This document shows positions 12,498 through 23,030 of a DNA stretch of 64,000 nucleotides, piece by piece (the first letter of the stretch is position 1; each line of letters opens with the position of its first letter). The notes under the pieces were generated by a model that saw only the letters and a list, made by a program, of their open reading frames with translations, was not told the DNA's origin and made no database searches. Both the position numbers and the translations under genes were made by a program. Origin of the DNA: Owenia fusiformis (Eukaryota; Annelida; Polychaeta; Sabellida; Oweniidae); assembly GCA_903813345.2 (NCBI GenBank), contig CAIIXF020000011.1:6844571-6908570 (forward strand). The letters are read 5' to 3'.

Positions 12498-12632
12498 TGA
12501 TTTTAAATGTAAAATAGAGTAGAAAAGAAGAGAATCAGCAAGTAATAAAGTGAACAGACATGTAATCAATACTCTGAATGGTGAAGAAATTTCAGAAAAT
12601 TAGACGTTTCATTCAAATTTTAGAGAGAAACA
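12498..12632 (+). repeat. Dispersed ~130-bp repeat, copy 5
   Basis: Family hallmarks in + orientation. Copy 6 lies 74 bp further on in the opposite orientation, so the two form a large inverted pair. Confidence 0.75.
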
Positions 12633-12705
12633 AGACAAAAATAATCAAATCCAGAACTTTGGCGTGTATACCCTGCCCAAATTGTCTCTCCAGGTCATAC
12701 TTTTC

Positions 12706-12850
12706 CATTCCTTTTTCTCTCTAAAATTTGAATAAACCTCATAATTTTCTTGCATTTCTATACAATTTAGTTTCTTGACTACATGCCTATTTACTTTATT
12801 TCTTACTGGTTTCACTATTTTCTACTCTATTTTGCATTTCAAAACATGGC
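12706..12850 (-). repeat. Dispersed ~130-bp repeat, copy 6 (reverse)
   Basis: CTCTCTAAAATTTGAATAAAC through TGCATTTCAAAACATG, the full-length inverse of the family. Confidence 0.75.
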
Positions 12851-13221
12851 CGCCATGACATTTTCTCATGTTTATACGTGATTACATAATAGAATCAGAC
12901 ACGTTGAAGCAATGTAATGATGGATACAGGTAAAGCAAGTATTCTTGCAGACGCCAATTCTTTATTCAAAGAAGCCATAGTTACGAATATGAAAAATGTC
13001 AAACCTGAAGGAATATGATGTATTGAGTGACTCGTATGAAACAAATAATGAAGTTCAAGTTAAAAGAAAGATATGTTTATGTAAGAAGCCATATATCTCA
13101 ATAACACTGGTTCTGCAGGAATGTTTGATACAGGAAATGTAAAATCTCATAAACTTCGAGCAAAATAAAAAATAAATGGAGCGCAGATCAAATGTAGACA
13201 AAGATATAAATTATATATAAT

Positions 13222-13371
13222 ATGGAGAGGGGTGTTACCATACCAACAATTGTGTTCTCAGATATGGATGTGTCGCAAATGGATTTTGATGATCCTGAAA
13301 GAATAGTTGCTGAACTTGAAAAAGAGACTTATGATAATGTTGAGGAAAATAAAACTGGGAGGCCACGATTG
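13222..13371 (+). CDS. NAV: Candidate alternative first coding exon B of NAV
   Basis: Fifty codons run from an ATG at 13222 (A at -3, G at +4) to a donor GTAAGG at 13372, in phase 0. An in-frame TAA lies 15 bases before the ATG, at 13207, so this is a start rather than a read-through. The peptide is acidic (DVSQMDFDDPERIVAEL, ENKTGRPRL). A TA-rich run (TTATATATAAT) sits directly before the ATG. If the TTCTCAG at 13255-13261 were used as an acceptor, the exon would need a phase-1 donor upstream, and none of the other candidates supplies one. I therefore favour a first exon. The acidic low-complexity character and codon use look coding, but homology is not recognised. Confidence 0.5.
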
Positions 13372-13499
13372 GTAAGGAATTAAAAGGAGTGAAAATACAA
13401 ATTATTCAACTGATGTCTGTCTTCACATTCAATGGCTTCACTTTTATGAATGAAATTCTGTACACATTTGAATATTAGACAGTTGATTCAGAAGAATCA

Positions 13500-13695
13500 T
13501 TTATATGTACACAGCTAATCTGCAACAGTACCATATGGTACCATTTTGGTTGTGGTACTGTACAGTACCCGGAAATATGGTACTATATGATACTGTAGAC
13601 TAAAACAGTACCTTGAACAGTGTACAGCGCCATACTCAAACGGTACCGTACAGTAACATACTCTTAATGTACCCTATGGTACCATGATTTTAGAG
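13500..13695. repeat. GTAC-rich degenerate repeat block
   Basis: About 15 occurrences of GGTAC/GTACC/GTACAG in 190 bp, many as self-complementary GGTACC or GTACAGTAC. A similar block lies at 23215-23400 in another intron of the same gene. Confidence 0.7.
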
Positions 13696-13789
13696 TGCCG
13701 ATTGAGGGTGTATTCTTTGACTTCTTTGAGTTTTAACATCTAATGCTCATATGTAGAAGTAACTCATAATACGTTCTTCATGCATCAAC

Positions 13790-13852
13790 TCTCTCCCCCC
13801 CCCCCACTTCTCCCCCCCCCCCCCCCCACTTCCTACTCCCCCACCCAGAGAG
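13790..13852. repeat. Poly-C tracts
   Basis: Three C runs (13, 15 and 5 bases) separated by short CT stretches, in the intron between exons B and C. Length is likely to be variable. Confidence 0.9.
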
Positions 13853-15129
13853 TGATAGGAGGCAACATGCTTGATGCAGTACTACAATGTGTTTTTACAT
13901 AATGACCCGTTTGTTCCTATTTTCCTCCCCACATTAAATATCTACCACCTTGGGATATGATTAATGGCTTACGAATTCTTGCCGAAAACAGGCATGTTTT
14001 ATGTGGTAACGAGGATAATCTAAATTGAGCCTGACCAATGAAATGAGAATTACTGATATCTGCTGCTGCAAATCTTTGACCACCCATGATCTCATGTTCC
14101 CCATTGATATTACTGTTATTTCCATGGTGTATACTTGTACTATGGATTTCCTACATTGTCTATTCTTGTACTATTTGGTTTTGGTTTTTCTTAGATTTTG
14201 CCGTATTTGTCATCTTGTTTTCATTTGGACTGTAGTAAGTGAGTAAGAATTTGGTGGGGTTTACCTCAAAATGTGCTGTGGATCTCTTTCTGAAAAAATA
14301 TTGACATACCAGTCACCTTTCCCCTGGGAATGTATTGATTCCAAGAATCACTTCCATGTGAGCTTGTGGTCTGCTCAGACCTGATTTTGGACATTTTTTA
14401 TTGTTCTGTTTTACTCTCAAAAATTTGAATAAATTGTTCCAAAGATGGGTTAAACATTCAAACCAATGGGAGGAGTAAAAATGGGACTGATACAGTAGAG
14501 GTGTTTTTCTTAGAGAGGGCTGAGTTTAGGATCAAGAGATTTATAGTATTAATATGAGAGAAAGTCTATGCTCTCTTTCTAGCCCATAACCACCAGATAC
14601 TTTGAGTTAATACTAGCCATAAAAATAGTTGGGAAACACTTGTTACGAATCTGGTTCATAAGATGTGATAAAAATATGTCAATTACCTGTAGATGTAAAA
14701 CCTAAACTCAGCATGATGTGTTACCTGGAGTGAATGCAAATATTATCTCTTGTGGCCGTTAATTGCCAATTTTTTCCTGTTTAAAAAAATTTGGTATCTC
14801 TGTTTGTATGACTGATAGTTAGGATATCTTTCAAAAAGTTACAGAATTGAGGGAATAAGGCACACAGGGTTTAGTCTGAGATTGTGTCTTTTTCAGGATT
14901 GTCGGAGCAAGTGGTTTTAACAGAGCATATCTACATAGAGATGTTTCACATTCAGAGTCAATTTATGCAAAATTATGCAAAATTAGAAGTCAAGAATATC
15001 ATTTGTAGTATGGTGTGTTTTGGAATTAGATTTTTCAGAAATATTTTTGAAATAGTCCCTAGCTTAGTAGGTGTGTGATGTTTGCAATTTGCTTCGTTAC
15101 AGAACATCCTCTCGTGGTCATTCACTTTC

Positions 15130-15270
15130 CCTCTTATTTCATGATTTTTTCTCTAAAAGTTGGAAGAGGTATACAGTTATATACACTTTAGAGTGTGTAT
15201 ATTATGTCTATATAAGTTATATCATGCTATTTTCGCTTTTTTCATAGTTTTTCCAAAAGAAAACATGACC
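15130..15270 (-). repeat. Dispersed ~130-bp repeat, copy 7 (reverse, diverged)
   Basis: TTTTCTCTAAAAGTTGG, ACACTTTAGAGTGTGTATATTATG and CCAAAAGAAAACATG follow the reverse order of the family. Confidence 0.6.
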
Positions 15271-15344
15271 TCATTGCCATTTCAGAACAGGTAGAAACAG
15301 ATTGCACAAAGTGGCATTACCTTAGAGAAAAATGACATGGTGGT

Positions 15345-15490
15345 TGTGTTTTCAAATGCAAAATAGAGTGAAAAAGAGTGGAATTAGCAAGGAATAAAGT
15401 ATATAGGCATGTAGTAGATACTCTAAATTGTATAAAAGTGTCAAAAAATGAGGCAGTTTATTTAAATTTTTGTGAAAAAAAATGTGAAAT
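15345..15490 (+). repeat. Dispersed ~130-bp repeat, copy 8
   Basis: AAATGCAAAATAGAGTG, GTGGAATTAGCAAGGAATAA and ATACTCTAAATTGTATAAAAG match closely. Copies 7 and 8 are again an inverted pair, about 75 bp apart. Confidence 0.75.
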
Positions 15491-17187
15491 TTATGGCAAC
15501 TTTTTCTCGAGGCTTTAGGATATACTCTTCTGACTGACAGACAGGTTCTAATTATAGGTATGGAAAGATACAAATTGTTTGCATGTTTCACGATTTTAGG
15601 AACTTTTCCTATTTCCGTTGTCTGGTTGGTTAGAATTTGGGTTATCATAGAGAATAGAGTACATGGCACCTATCACATAAAAACTAAAACAGTGGAAATG
15701 ATTTCCAGTGATTTTATAGATGGCGCTAGAATGTTAAGAACTTGATAGTCTATTCAAGAGTTGGATTTCTATTTTATGCCTGGAACTTTATCTTCTTATG
15801 TTACATCTTTATCCATCTTCAAATATTTGTTAACTTTTTGTGGTAACTAAATAACCTGTTAGAAGTTTAGTCAAGCACAATACATGAGAGTAAAAGTTGA
15901 CTTTTCTATAATGAGTAACACTATACTATACGAGAACTTAAAAAGTATTTAATTGTAGTTTTATCCAAACAATGTCTGGGCACCCTTTTAAAAAATTATG
16001 CATTTTTACATTATTTATGAAACAGGGAAAAGACATAACATTTAGTGATTTATGACCTGTTTAGATATAGTAAGAGCATGTTTAGTTTGTGTAATGTGGT
16101 CTTGTGTTATTTTAGCTTATCTTTGAAACTATGAGACAAATGGAAATATTCTAAAGAGCCTATCAACTATATGACACAGAGTTCAAAACTCATGATCTTT
16201 GAAATTCCTAAAATAACTGTGAAGCATGATAAAAAACTTTTAAGTATAGCAGTTAAGTTTAGATATCATTTAGCTTCGCATCAATGCATTTTAGCTTGTT
16301 TCAAAGCGTTAATTAGCATATAAACGCCATTTCATTTAGTAGAATGCTCATTTTAAAGGCGATTAATTTTAACTATTGATACTGGATGTTAATGTGAGGA
16401 AAGCGTGAATAAATGAATGTTTTTGGGATCAGGTGCAAAAAAGAACAAATAGAATGTCCCTCTTTATACAAAGCACCTGTGAATCTAAAATCAGGTCTAA
16501 ATAATTAAAATGCTTATATCCCTTTACAATACTTCCAATACATAGATTTCTTTACAAGATTAAAACCCTCCTAAAGGCAAATATACAGATTCAAAAAGTG
16601 TGTCTTTTTACATTATAATGATTTAAGAAAATTCTTGATTAATAACATGTCTTTTCTTTAAAACACAACAATTAATGGCCTGACAATTTTATAGGTAGGT
16701 TAGAGTTATAAAGAATAGGGTTATCATCAGGGTTCAGATGGAGTATAAGGTTACCCATAAAACCTAGTTGTTACTGATGACTCATCCAGTACTTTGTTTT
16801 GATAGCTCAACAAGTTCCCATTCTGTGGTTCCCATTTTCAACACGGTACAATAAAAGAGGTTCAGTTCACATTTTATAGACGGGTTATTAATTGGCATAG
16901 ACCTGATTTGACATTCATGAGAGTTCTGCATGAGGAAAACAATATTGGAATAAGACTCAAAGTTATTTCCCAAACATCGATAAAAGGATATCACACGTAT
17001 CGTCATTAAAAATGATCTTCAAAATAGAGACCCTGTGTAATCATTAACCTGGATCAAAGTTTATTTAGCGAAGTTGTGGTTTATGGGTGTCAATAAAACT
17101 AATTGAAAGTTGAAAACAGAATCTACAAAAACAGATGTTAGTTTGACATCTAAATAGTAAAGCACTGATCATTACTTAGGCTAATAT
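15491..17187. other. Intron-like DNA, nothing recognised
   Basis: AT-rich sequence before the duplication upstream of exon C. No exon, array or RNA gene is supported. Confidence 0.5.
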
Positions 17188-17302
17188 CATAAAGGTTGAT
17201 ATACAAAAATATCAGACAAGCAGTTAACCAATCAGGGTTTATCATATAAACATAAAGGTTGATATACAAAATATCGGACAAGCATTTAACCAATCAGATC
17301 GC
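17188..17302 (+). promoter_or_regulatory. 63-bp tandem duplication carrying two CCAAT boxes upstream of exon C
   Basis: A unit beginning CATAAAGGTTGATATAC is repeated at 17188 and 17251 (63-bp step). Each copy carries TTAACCAATCAG, giving CCAAT at 17228 and 17290. Their distance to the ATG at 17343 is typical for CCAAT elements near a start site. Promoter function is inferred from sequence alone. Confidence 0.35.
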
Positions 17303-17342
17303 GGTATTTTCAATATCACACTATTCAGTGTGTGATAAAGAT

Positions 17343-17486
17343 ATGATGATGCAGGAATGGAAAGATACAATTGAGAATGATATAAATGACATTAAGAATA
17401 TACAGCAGAAGAGGAAGCCTCCCCCTCTGGTCTTAGACCCAGAGTTTGAGGATTTAGAAAATGGGGATTTGGGAGAAAACTACATG
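17343..17486 (+). CDS. NAV: Candidate alternative first (or internal) coding exon C of NAV
   Basis: Forty-eight codons run from ATG 17343 (three ATGs in tandem) to a donor GTAAGG at 17487, in phase 0. The peptide has an acidic helix-like start (QEWKDTIENDINDIKNI) and a proline/acidic tail (RKPPPLVLDPEFEDLENG). The phase fits the exon at 22829. An acceptor at GCAG/17358 would also give phase 0 and allow it to follow exons A or B, but that AG has no pyrimidine tract. The stronger acceptor-like TTCAG at 17326-17330 gives the wrong phase. Two CCAAT boxes in a 63-bp duplication lie 49 and 111 bp before the ATG, which favours a promoter-proximal first exon. Confidence 0.55.
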
Positions 17487-18504
17487 GTAAGGCACACATC
17501 GTATTACTACAAGTCAAAGTTAAGTTTTTCATTAACAATTCATTATACTGATGTTCAGAAGTTATTCTTGAACATAATTTAGTTTAGGGTTAATTAGTTC
17601 CAAAATATAATTTGCCAATTAATAAAGTAATCAGATATATTCATTTGAACAAAACGGCAAGTAAGGTAAATATATTAATGTTGTTTATTTATTCTATTAG
17701 GAAAGAGATCAAACATTTTGTTGAAAAAAAACTGAGAATTTTACAAAAAGGATACAAGAAATAAAAAATGACAACATGAATAGATGGACTAAAATTTATG
17801 GTATAAATAAAATAACTGTATTTTTCTAGACTTGAGAATTGAAATATAAAAAAAAGTTTATTTTGTAAGCTTTGTAAGGTAACGGCATTCAGGTATAAAC
17901 TTTGAAATAGTGCATTTTGATAGCCCAGCCCTACCTCAAAGATATAAAATTCTTATTTTAAAAAAGTAATTTATCCTTATAAGCTGCCCAACCATTTAAA
18001 ACACTATAGATGTTGAGATATTAAAAAAGAATCAATTTTGATGTTTTTTAGATGAAACTACTGAGTATACATAAACATAGCTGTAAAATATATGTTTAAA
18101 AGCAATTTCAAGCCATTTCTGTCAGTTTTAAGGCTTCAGGGCATTTAACTGTTTATCTAAACAGGCCTCTATTAGACAAGTTCAGAGCATACATTTTTTT
18201 ACAGACCACAAAATGTAAACTTAACATAACATTGCCTATGCATTAGAAAAAGGCCCATTCTTGGGGATTTAACTAAAAAAAATTGTTAATCTGGCTAAAA
18301 ATAAATGTTAGGAAATAGGCGGTTTGTAAATCTCCAAAAGAGGAGATAATCCAACAAAAGAATTGAATATATTTCCTTGTGAGTTTTCATGGAAAGGCTG
18401 AGCTGTCATTTGCTGTCTGTGGTTTCAAGGTTTCATACCAATAATAAATCACCAAGGAAACCATTAGCCATACAGTAAAACAGATGAAGTAAACTCTACT
18501 TGGA

Positions 18505-18775
18505 TCAGCTAAAAGTGTTCATATTGAAGGGTGTTTATATTGAGAGGTGTTTATATTTAGAAGTGTTCACATAGAAAAGAATAACATGGGAGTTCAATGG
18601 ACACCAAAAGTGTTCATATTTGAAGGTGTCTATTCCTATTATGTTCTCATTAAGAGGTGTTCACATTAAAAGGTGTTCACATTTAGAAATATCTTCATTA
18701 TGTGTACATTAAGAAGTGTTCACATTTGCAGGTGTTCGTATTGAGAGGTGTCCCCATTTAGATGTTTTACTGTAT
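18505..18775. repeat. Degenerate ~17-bp tandem repeat (AGGTGTTCACATTTAGA type)
   Basis: About 13 loose copies of AGGTGTTCACATTTAGA/AGGTGTTTATATTGAG, ending GATGTTTTACTGTAT. Similar AGGTGTTTCACTT plus TTTTACTGT stretches occur at 32046-32140 and 57030-57075, so it is probably the decayed end of a dispersed element. Confidence 0.65.
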
Positions 18776-19512
18776 ATGAAACAAGTACAGTGTACTGTGT
18801 AATTGTGGTTTATACCTAGTTCACACCAACATAGATTGTGGTTGTCCTGGTCCATGTCAAGATGTGGTTGTTTCTAAATCTGTTAGTTCTGGTATGTGCC
18901 AAGGTGATGGATGAATGAATCAGAGCATTTTGTCACCTCTAATTGACTGCTTTAAAATAGCAGAACAGGCTATTTGTGTTAAAGGCTTTTCCTGAGCCCC
19001 TCCCACTTGCTCTGTCAATGATAAACACTGGTTAGGGTTGTGTTTTATTTCTCACCGAGGTTTGGAGCTATTGTGAAGCTGATTAGACTGGGTCAACGTA
19101 TTGTATAGTCTCAATGGTTCAATACTATTAATTTAAAACATGGATTAATCATAATTTTAAGAGCTAGAGAGTGCTTTCTCCTTAAAGAGATAGTGGGAGT
19201 ATTGTACCTCATTAATTTTCTAAACAAGGGAGGTGAACGTGACCCAATGCACCAATACATATTCTGTACCTGTATGTTATGTGGTTTGATTTACTAAACT
19301 TCTTTAATTTCTCATTGTCTGCTCATCACAAAAGAATCGTAAATAAAAATGGGCACTCTCACTAAGGCAACCACACAACAGATTGTGGTTTCCTCGGTAA
19401 CCCAGTTTCCTCATCCAGGTTTTCTATTTGATTAAAATCTTGAATTTTATTCATACTGTTTTTATGGGGACATTGATATGATGTCAAGTGAAATGAGATC
19501 ATCACGTCATCA

Positions 19513-19520
19513 TGACGTCA
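19513..19520 (+). promoter_or_regulatory. Consensus CRE palindrome
   Basis: TGACGTCA, the full CREB/ATF palindrome, in the intron between exon C and the shared exons. One site alone is weak evidence. Confidence 0.25.
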
Positions 19521-21647
19521 ACTCCTTATTAGGACATCTTTTTAATTGTACCTTTGTCAGTTTTAGTTCATATTTTCTTTTTGACTTTTGAAATCGGTTT
19601 TAGGAATTTTAATTTTCAATCAGATGAGATAGACTTTGAGCATCACACGATGTATATTTTCATCTTCGCCACCTAGCCTCCATTTGAACTCTCATATATC
19701 GCATGTAAATAGAATTCACAATTTCTCATTCATTGAAATCAAAACTGACAGAATGTATGGAAATTTTTCTTAAATGTGACACGTTTTTTTGAGTGAAGCC
19801 TCGTTGCACTTCGCATTAATTACTAGTTAAATGGTCACTAAAAACAATCAAACCCTCACCCGATATGCATATTTTAGCATTAACTGGACTGAACTTTGAC
19901 AATTTGAGTAATGTTTTGATTTGAATGGCCAGATTTTGTATAGAAATGAATAGCAGGTGTAGTATGCGTGATCATAATGAATACTTTTGCTTGTTGATGA
20001 ATTGAAAGAATTTATATTTTTGTTTGTTTATTTTTTATATTCCAATGGTTGCTGAATTTCAGTTTTTGGTGACACTTGATTTTTCATGTCAACATTTTTC
20101 ATGACAAGAAATTTAAGATATTTTAGTATGTCAGGGGATTAAATTCTAAAGATAATATTCTAACGGAATCTCTCTTTGTTCTCATGTTTAAAAAACACCA
20201 TTTCAATGCAAATACAATTTTTTAAATTGTACAGAATAGTTATATTATGAAATATATATTAAAAATGCAGTAGTTTAAGCGATCTGTCAAAACAACTGAA
20301 ATATCTGCTCGTTAATGTGATTCAAATTCAAAACATTCATAATTTATCTTTTTAATTCCAGTTATTATACACATAACAAATTCCAGGGGCCAAAGTTGTG
20401 AATACATTAAGTTTAAAAAATTCAAACTTTTATTCTAAAGAAGAAGAGAAAGTTGTGATTTTCATATCAAAGGCTGAATGACCTAATTGAAGGAGCTTTA
20501 ATGATACCGTAGTTGTGTTTTTTTGCAATTTTCAAAGTACATTTTCTGCTTCGATTGATTTGTGAAACATTCTCATTCACAAGGGTCCATTCTGCAATGA
20601 GTCATGCGTCTGAATTGTCAACAGAAAAAAATTGATCAATTTTTTTATATTTTCATGTGATATATCCTATTCGCTCCAAAATATATACATGAATTCTAAC
20701 CCACAAATATAATGATGAGGAATCTTAGAATTTAATTGGGAAGATGAAATAATCTGCATGTTTTATCCATCACCTTGATGCAGTAACTTCAATTTACAGC
20801 TACACCATTGCATGGTTGAACAGAGAGTTAGTATTACGTCTTTTCTTTAGAATAGTGTGTGGGTGGATCTGGGGTCAATTAAGTGCATTATACCCACCCA
20901 AATATCCATGTTTGGGTTAAGAGGGTTATTCTTACCAACTATTGTTGACTTTCACTCAGAGAAATTGTCAATATCATTTGAGTATTTTGTATTGTTACGA
21001 GTTTAGGTATTTTGTTTACAAAACACTTTATGGTTCAAATGGTGTAAACTCAATGTTGACAGAAATTTGGAGGAGCTCAAGTAGCTTTTTCTTTAACAAG
21101 CGGCGTTTTTGAAAATTATTTTGAAAAGTGTCGATTTTTGTGAATCACGAAACTTCATTTAAATCTGAAATATTATACAGCTATATGTCAATAAGTCTTT
21201 AACAATGTGATTTGAATTATATGTTATTATATTTTCTTGGGTGAATAAACTTTAAAAAAATTGGAGCTAAAAATCAACCTTTAATCAATATTGGATACAC
21301 ACTTTTAATGTGTTTTATAAAATATGTCTTTGATAACATACATTCCTCAACTTTTTTCACTGTAACTTATACACATTCTTTACCTATTGATTACATATAA
21401 ATTCCTCACATATATATTTCAGCATTGTGTTTAGATATTAGATTTTTTATAAGTTGACTTAATCAATTTTAAATTGAGAAAAATGTTAGCAATATTTGGT
21501 AATGTAGTTATAATGTTTTCCCATGAAATATTTCATACTGGAATTCTTGTTAACAATCTGGGGTTGGATGTGAAGCCCAAGGGCATAAAGGTTAAATAAT
21601 TTGACAATGTCTTGGAATTGAGCCTTATTGTAGTTATGTTTTATGTT

Positions 21648-21790
21648 TTGAGAAAAAGTTCGAAAAGAGTGGAATTAGCAAGAAATGGAATTATCAGGCA
21701 TTAATCACTTTAGCCGCATAATTTTTTAGAAATGGAAAAATGCATTTTCCTTTGAAATTGTTGACAGAAATGGAATGATATGAACAAAAT
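21648..21790 (+). repeat. Dispersed ~130-bp repeat, copy 9 (diverged)
   Basis: GAAAAGAGTGGAATTAGCAAG, then ATCAGGCATTAATCACTTTA, fits the family; the second half is decayed. Confidence 0.55.
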
Positions 21791-21887
21791 TTAAGAATTT
21801 ATTGTTTTTCTGTAGTTTGTTATCTAAAAGTTTACTATGCCAAAATCAACTTCCTGGGGACTCTATGTCATATAAGTGTCACCCTCT

Positions 21888-21923
21888 GTTGCTATAGCAA
21901 CCTGATAATGTTACCATGGCAAC
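21888..21923. promoter_or_regulatory. Paired RFX X-box palindromes
   Basis: GTTGCTATAGCAAC (21888-21901) and GTTACCATGGCAAC (21910-21923) are both symmetrical X-boxes. The second fits the RFX consensus GTTRCCATGGYAAC exactly. They start 22 bp apart, two helical turns, in the intron before the first shared exon. RFX binding is inferred. Confidence 0.45.
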
Positions 21924-22828
21924 CAGAACTAAAATGATCTGTTTTAGGTAAAAAGTGTCATAAAATGTTTCACATCATCATGTACCTTGTTGACATGAAA
22001 AAAAACAATTACTAAATTGGTCAAAATTTAGGAGGTCTATTAGGTGTTTATGACTTTATAGTAGGTGTTTATGACTAGTGCTGGGTGTGTTTTTGACAAG
22101 AGTGTCCCTGTTTGTAGCAATTAGTGTGTAATGTAGCTCGTAGTTACTAATGTGTTTTGGCATAAAGGTGACAACATATCAGATAGAGAGGCGAGGTTAT
22201 TGCAACTTCTCAACCAATTAAATTAGTGTTTTTTTACTTGTGGAATTAAGACTTGTGGGAAAGAGAATCACTAGTTATTTAAGACATTGAATACTGCATG
22301 TAAAAATGTGTGAAATGTAAGAATACCAAATAAGGACATATAAAATAACATACATATATGGGTATTTGGCACCTTATAAGGTCATAGTGTATAATATATA
22401 TATTATATGTAACAAAAATGAATAAAATAAAACTCAAGAATAGTGTAGATCTAAGCATTACTATACTTGTTTACTGCCGCAAGAAGGATGCCCAAATGAG
22501 ATAAATAAATAAAATTTTAAAAAATATTTTAGGAATTTGCTGGAATGAGGATACAACTGTTGTTTTGAACATACTAATGCCAAATATCCTACAATTCCAA
22601 ATAAATTGGAATCTTAAATTCCATGGCATTGTCCTTGTTATGATATATGTTAAACATTGATGGGTTTTTGAAAAAAACTCATGGTTTAACTTTTGCTCAT
22701 GTTATATGTTTTCTCTTATAGGCAGATGACTCATCTCAACAGCATTACACTCAAATCATCCATTATACTCAATTCATCCTCACTCAAATCATCACATATT
22801 TTAACCATGTTATCTTGTATACTTCTAG

Positions 22829-23030
22829 GCTCATGTCGTTGCTGCATTCGAACAGAGTCTTTCCAACATGACCAACCGTCTCTCTCAGCTGACGTCAACG
22901 GCTGAACAGAAAGACTCAGAATTGATGGAGTTACGGGCCACTATAGAAAGGCTACAGAGGAGTGGAAATCTGTTATCAAACCCAACCAGCCAGGGGAGCA
23001 TGTTCAGAGACAGGGATGGCAGTATATCAG
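22829..23030 (+). CDS. NAV: NAV shared exon 1 (coiled-coil exon)
   Basis: The acceptor is ACTTCTAG before GCT at 22829 (phase 0). The donor GTAAG is at 23031 (phase 1). The exon encodes AHVVAAFEQSLSNMTNRLS and then TAEQKDSELMELRATIERL, the highly conserved NAV coiled-coil segment, followed by a polar tail. It is the first exon that can be assigned to NAV by sequence alone. A 147-bp inverted-repeat element sits only 20 bp beyond its donor. Confidence 0.92.

Noticed and set aside
14884-15078. Possible exon behind a strong TTTTTCAG acceptor
   Set aside because: No consensus donor ends the open stretch, and the peptide is unlike NAV or any family I know.
22890-22897. CRE TGACGTCA, and another near 31957
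   Set aside because: Both lie within NAV coding exons, so a regulatory reading has no separate support.
22693-22905. Frame starting before shared NAV exon 1
   Set aside because: It overlaps the exon in another frame and crosses its acceptor. The in-frame NAV reading is clear.
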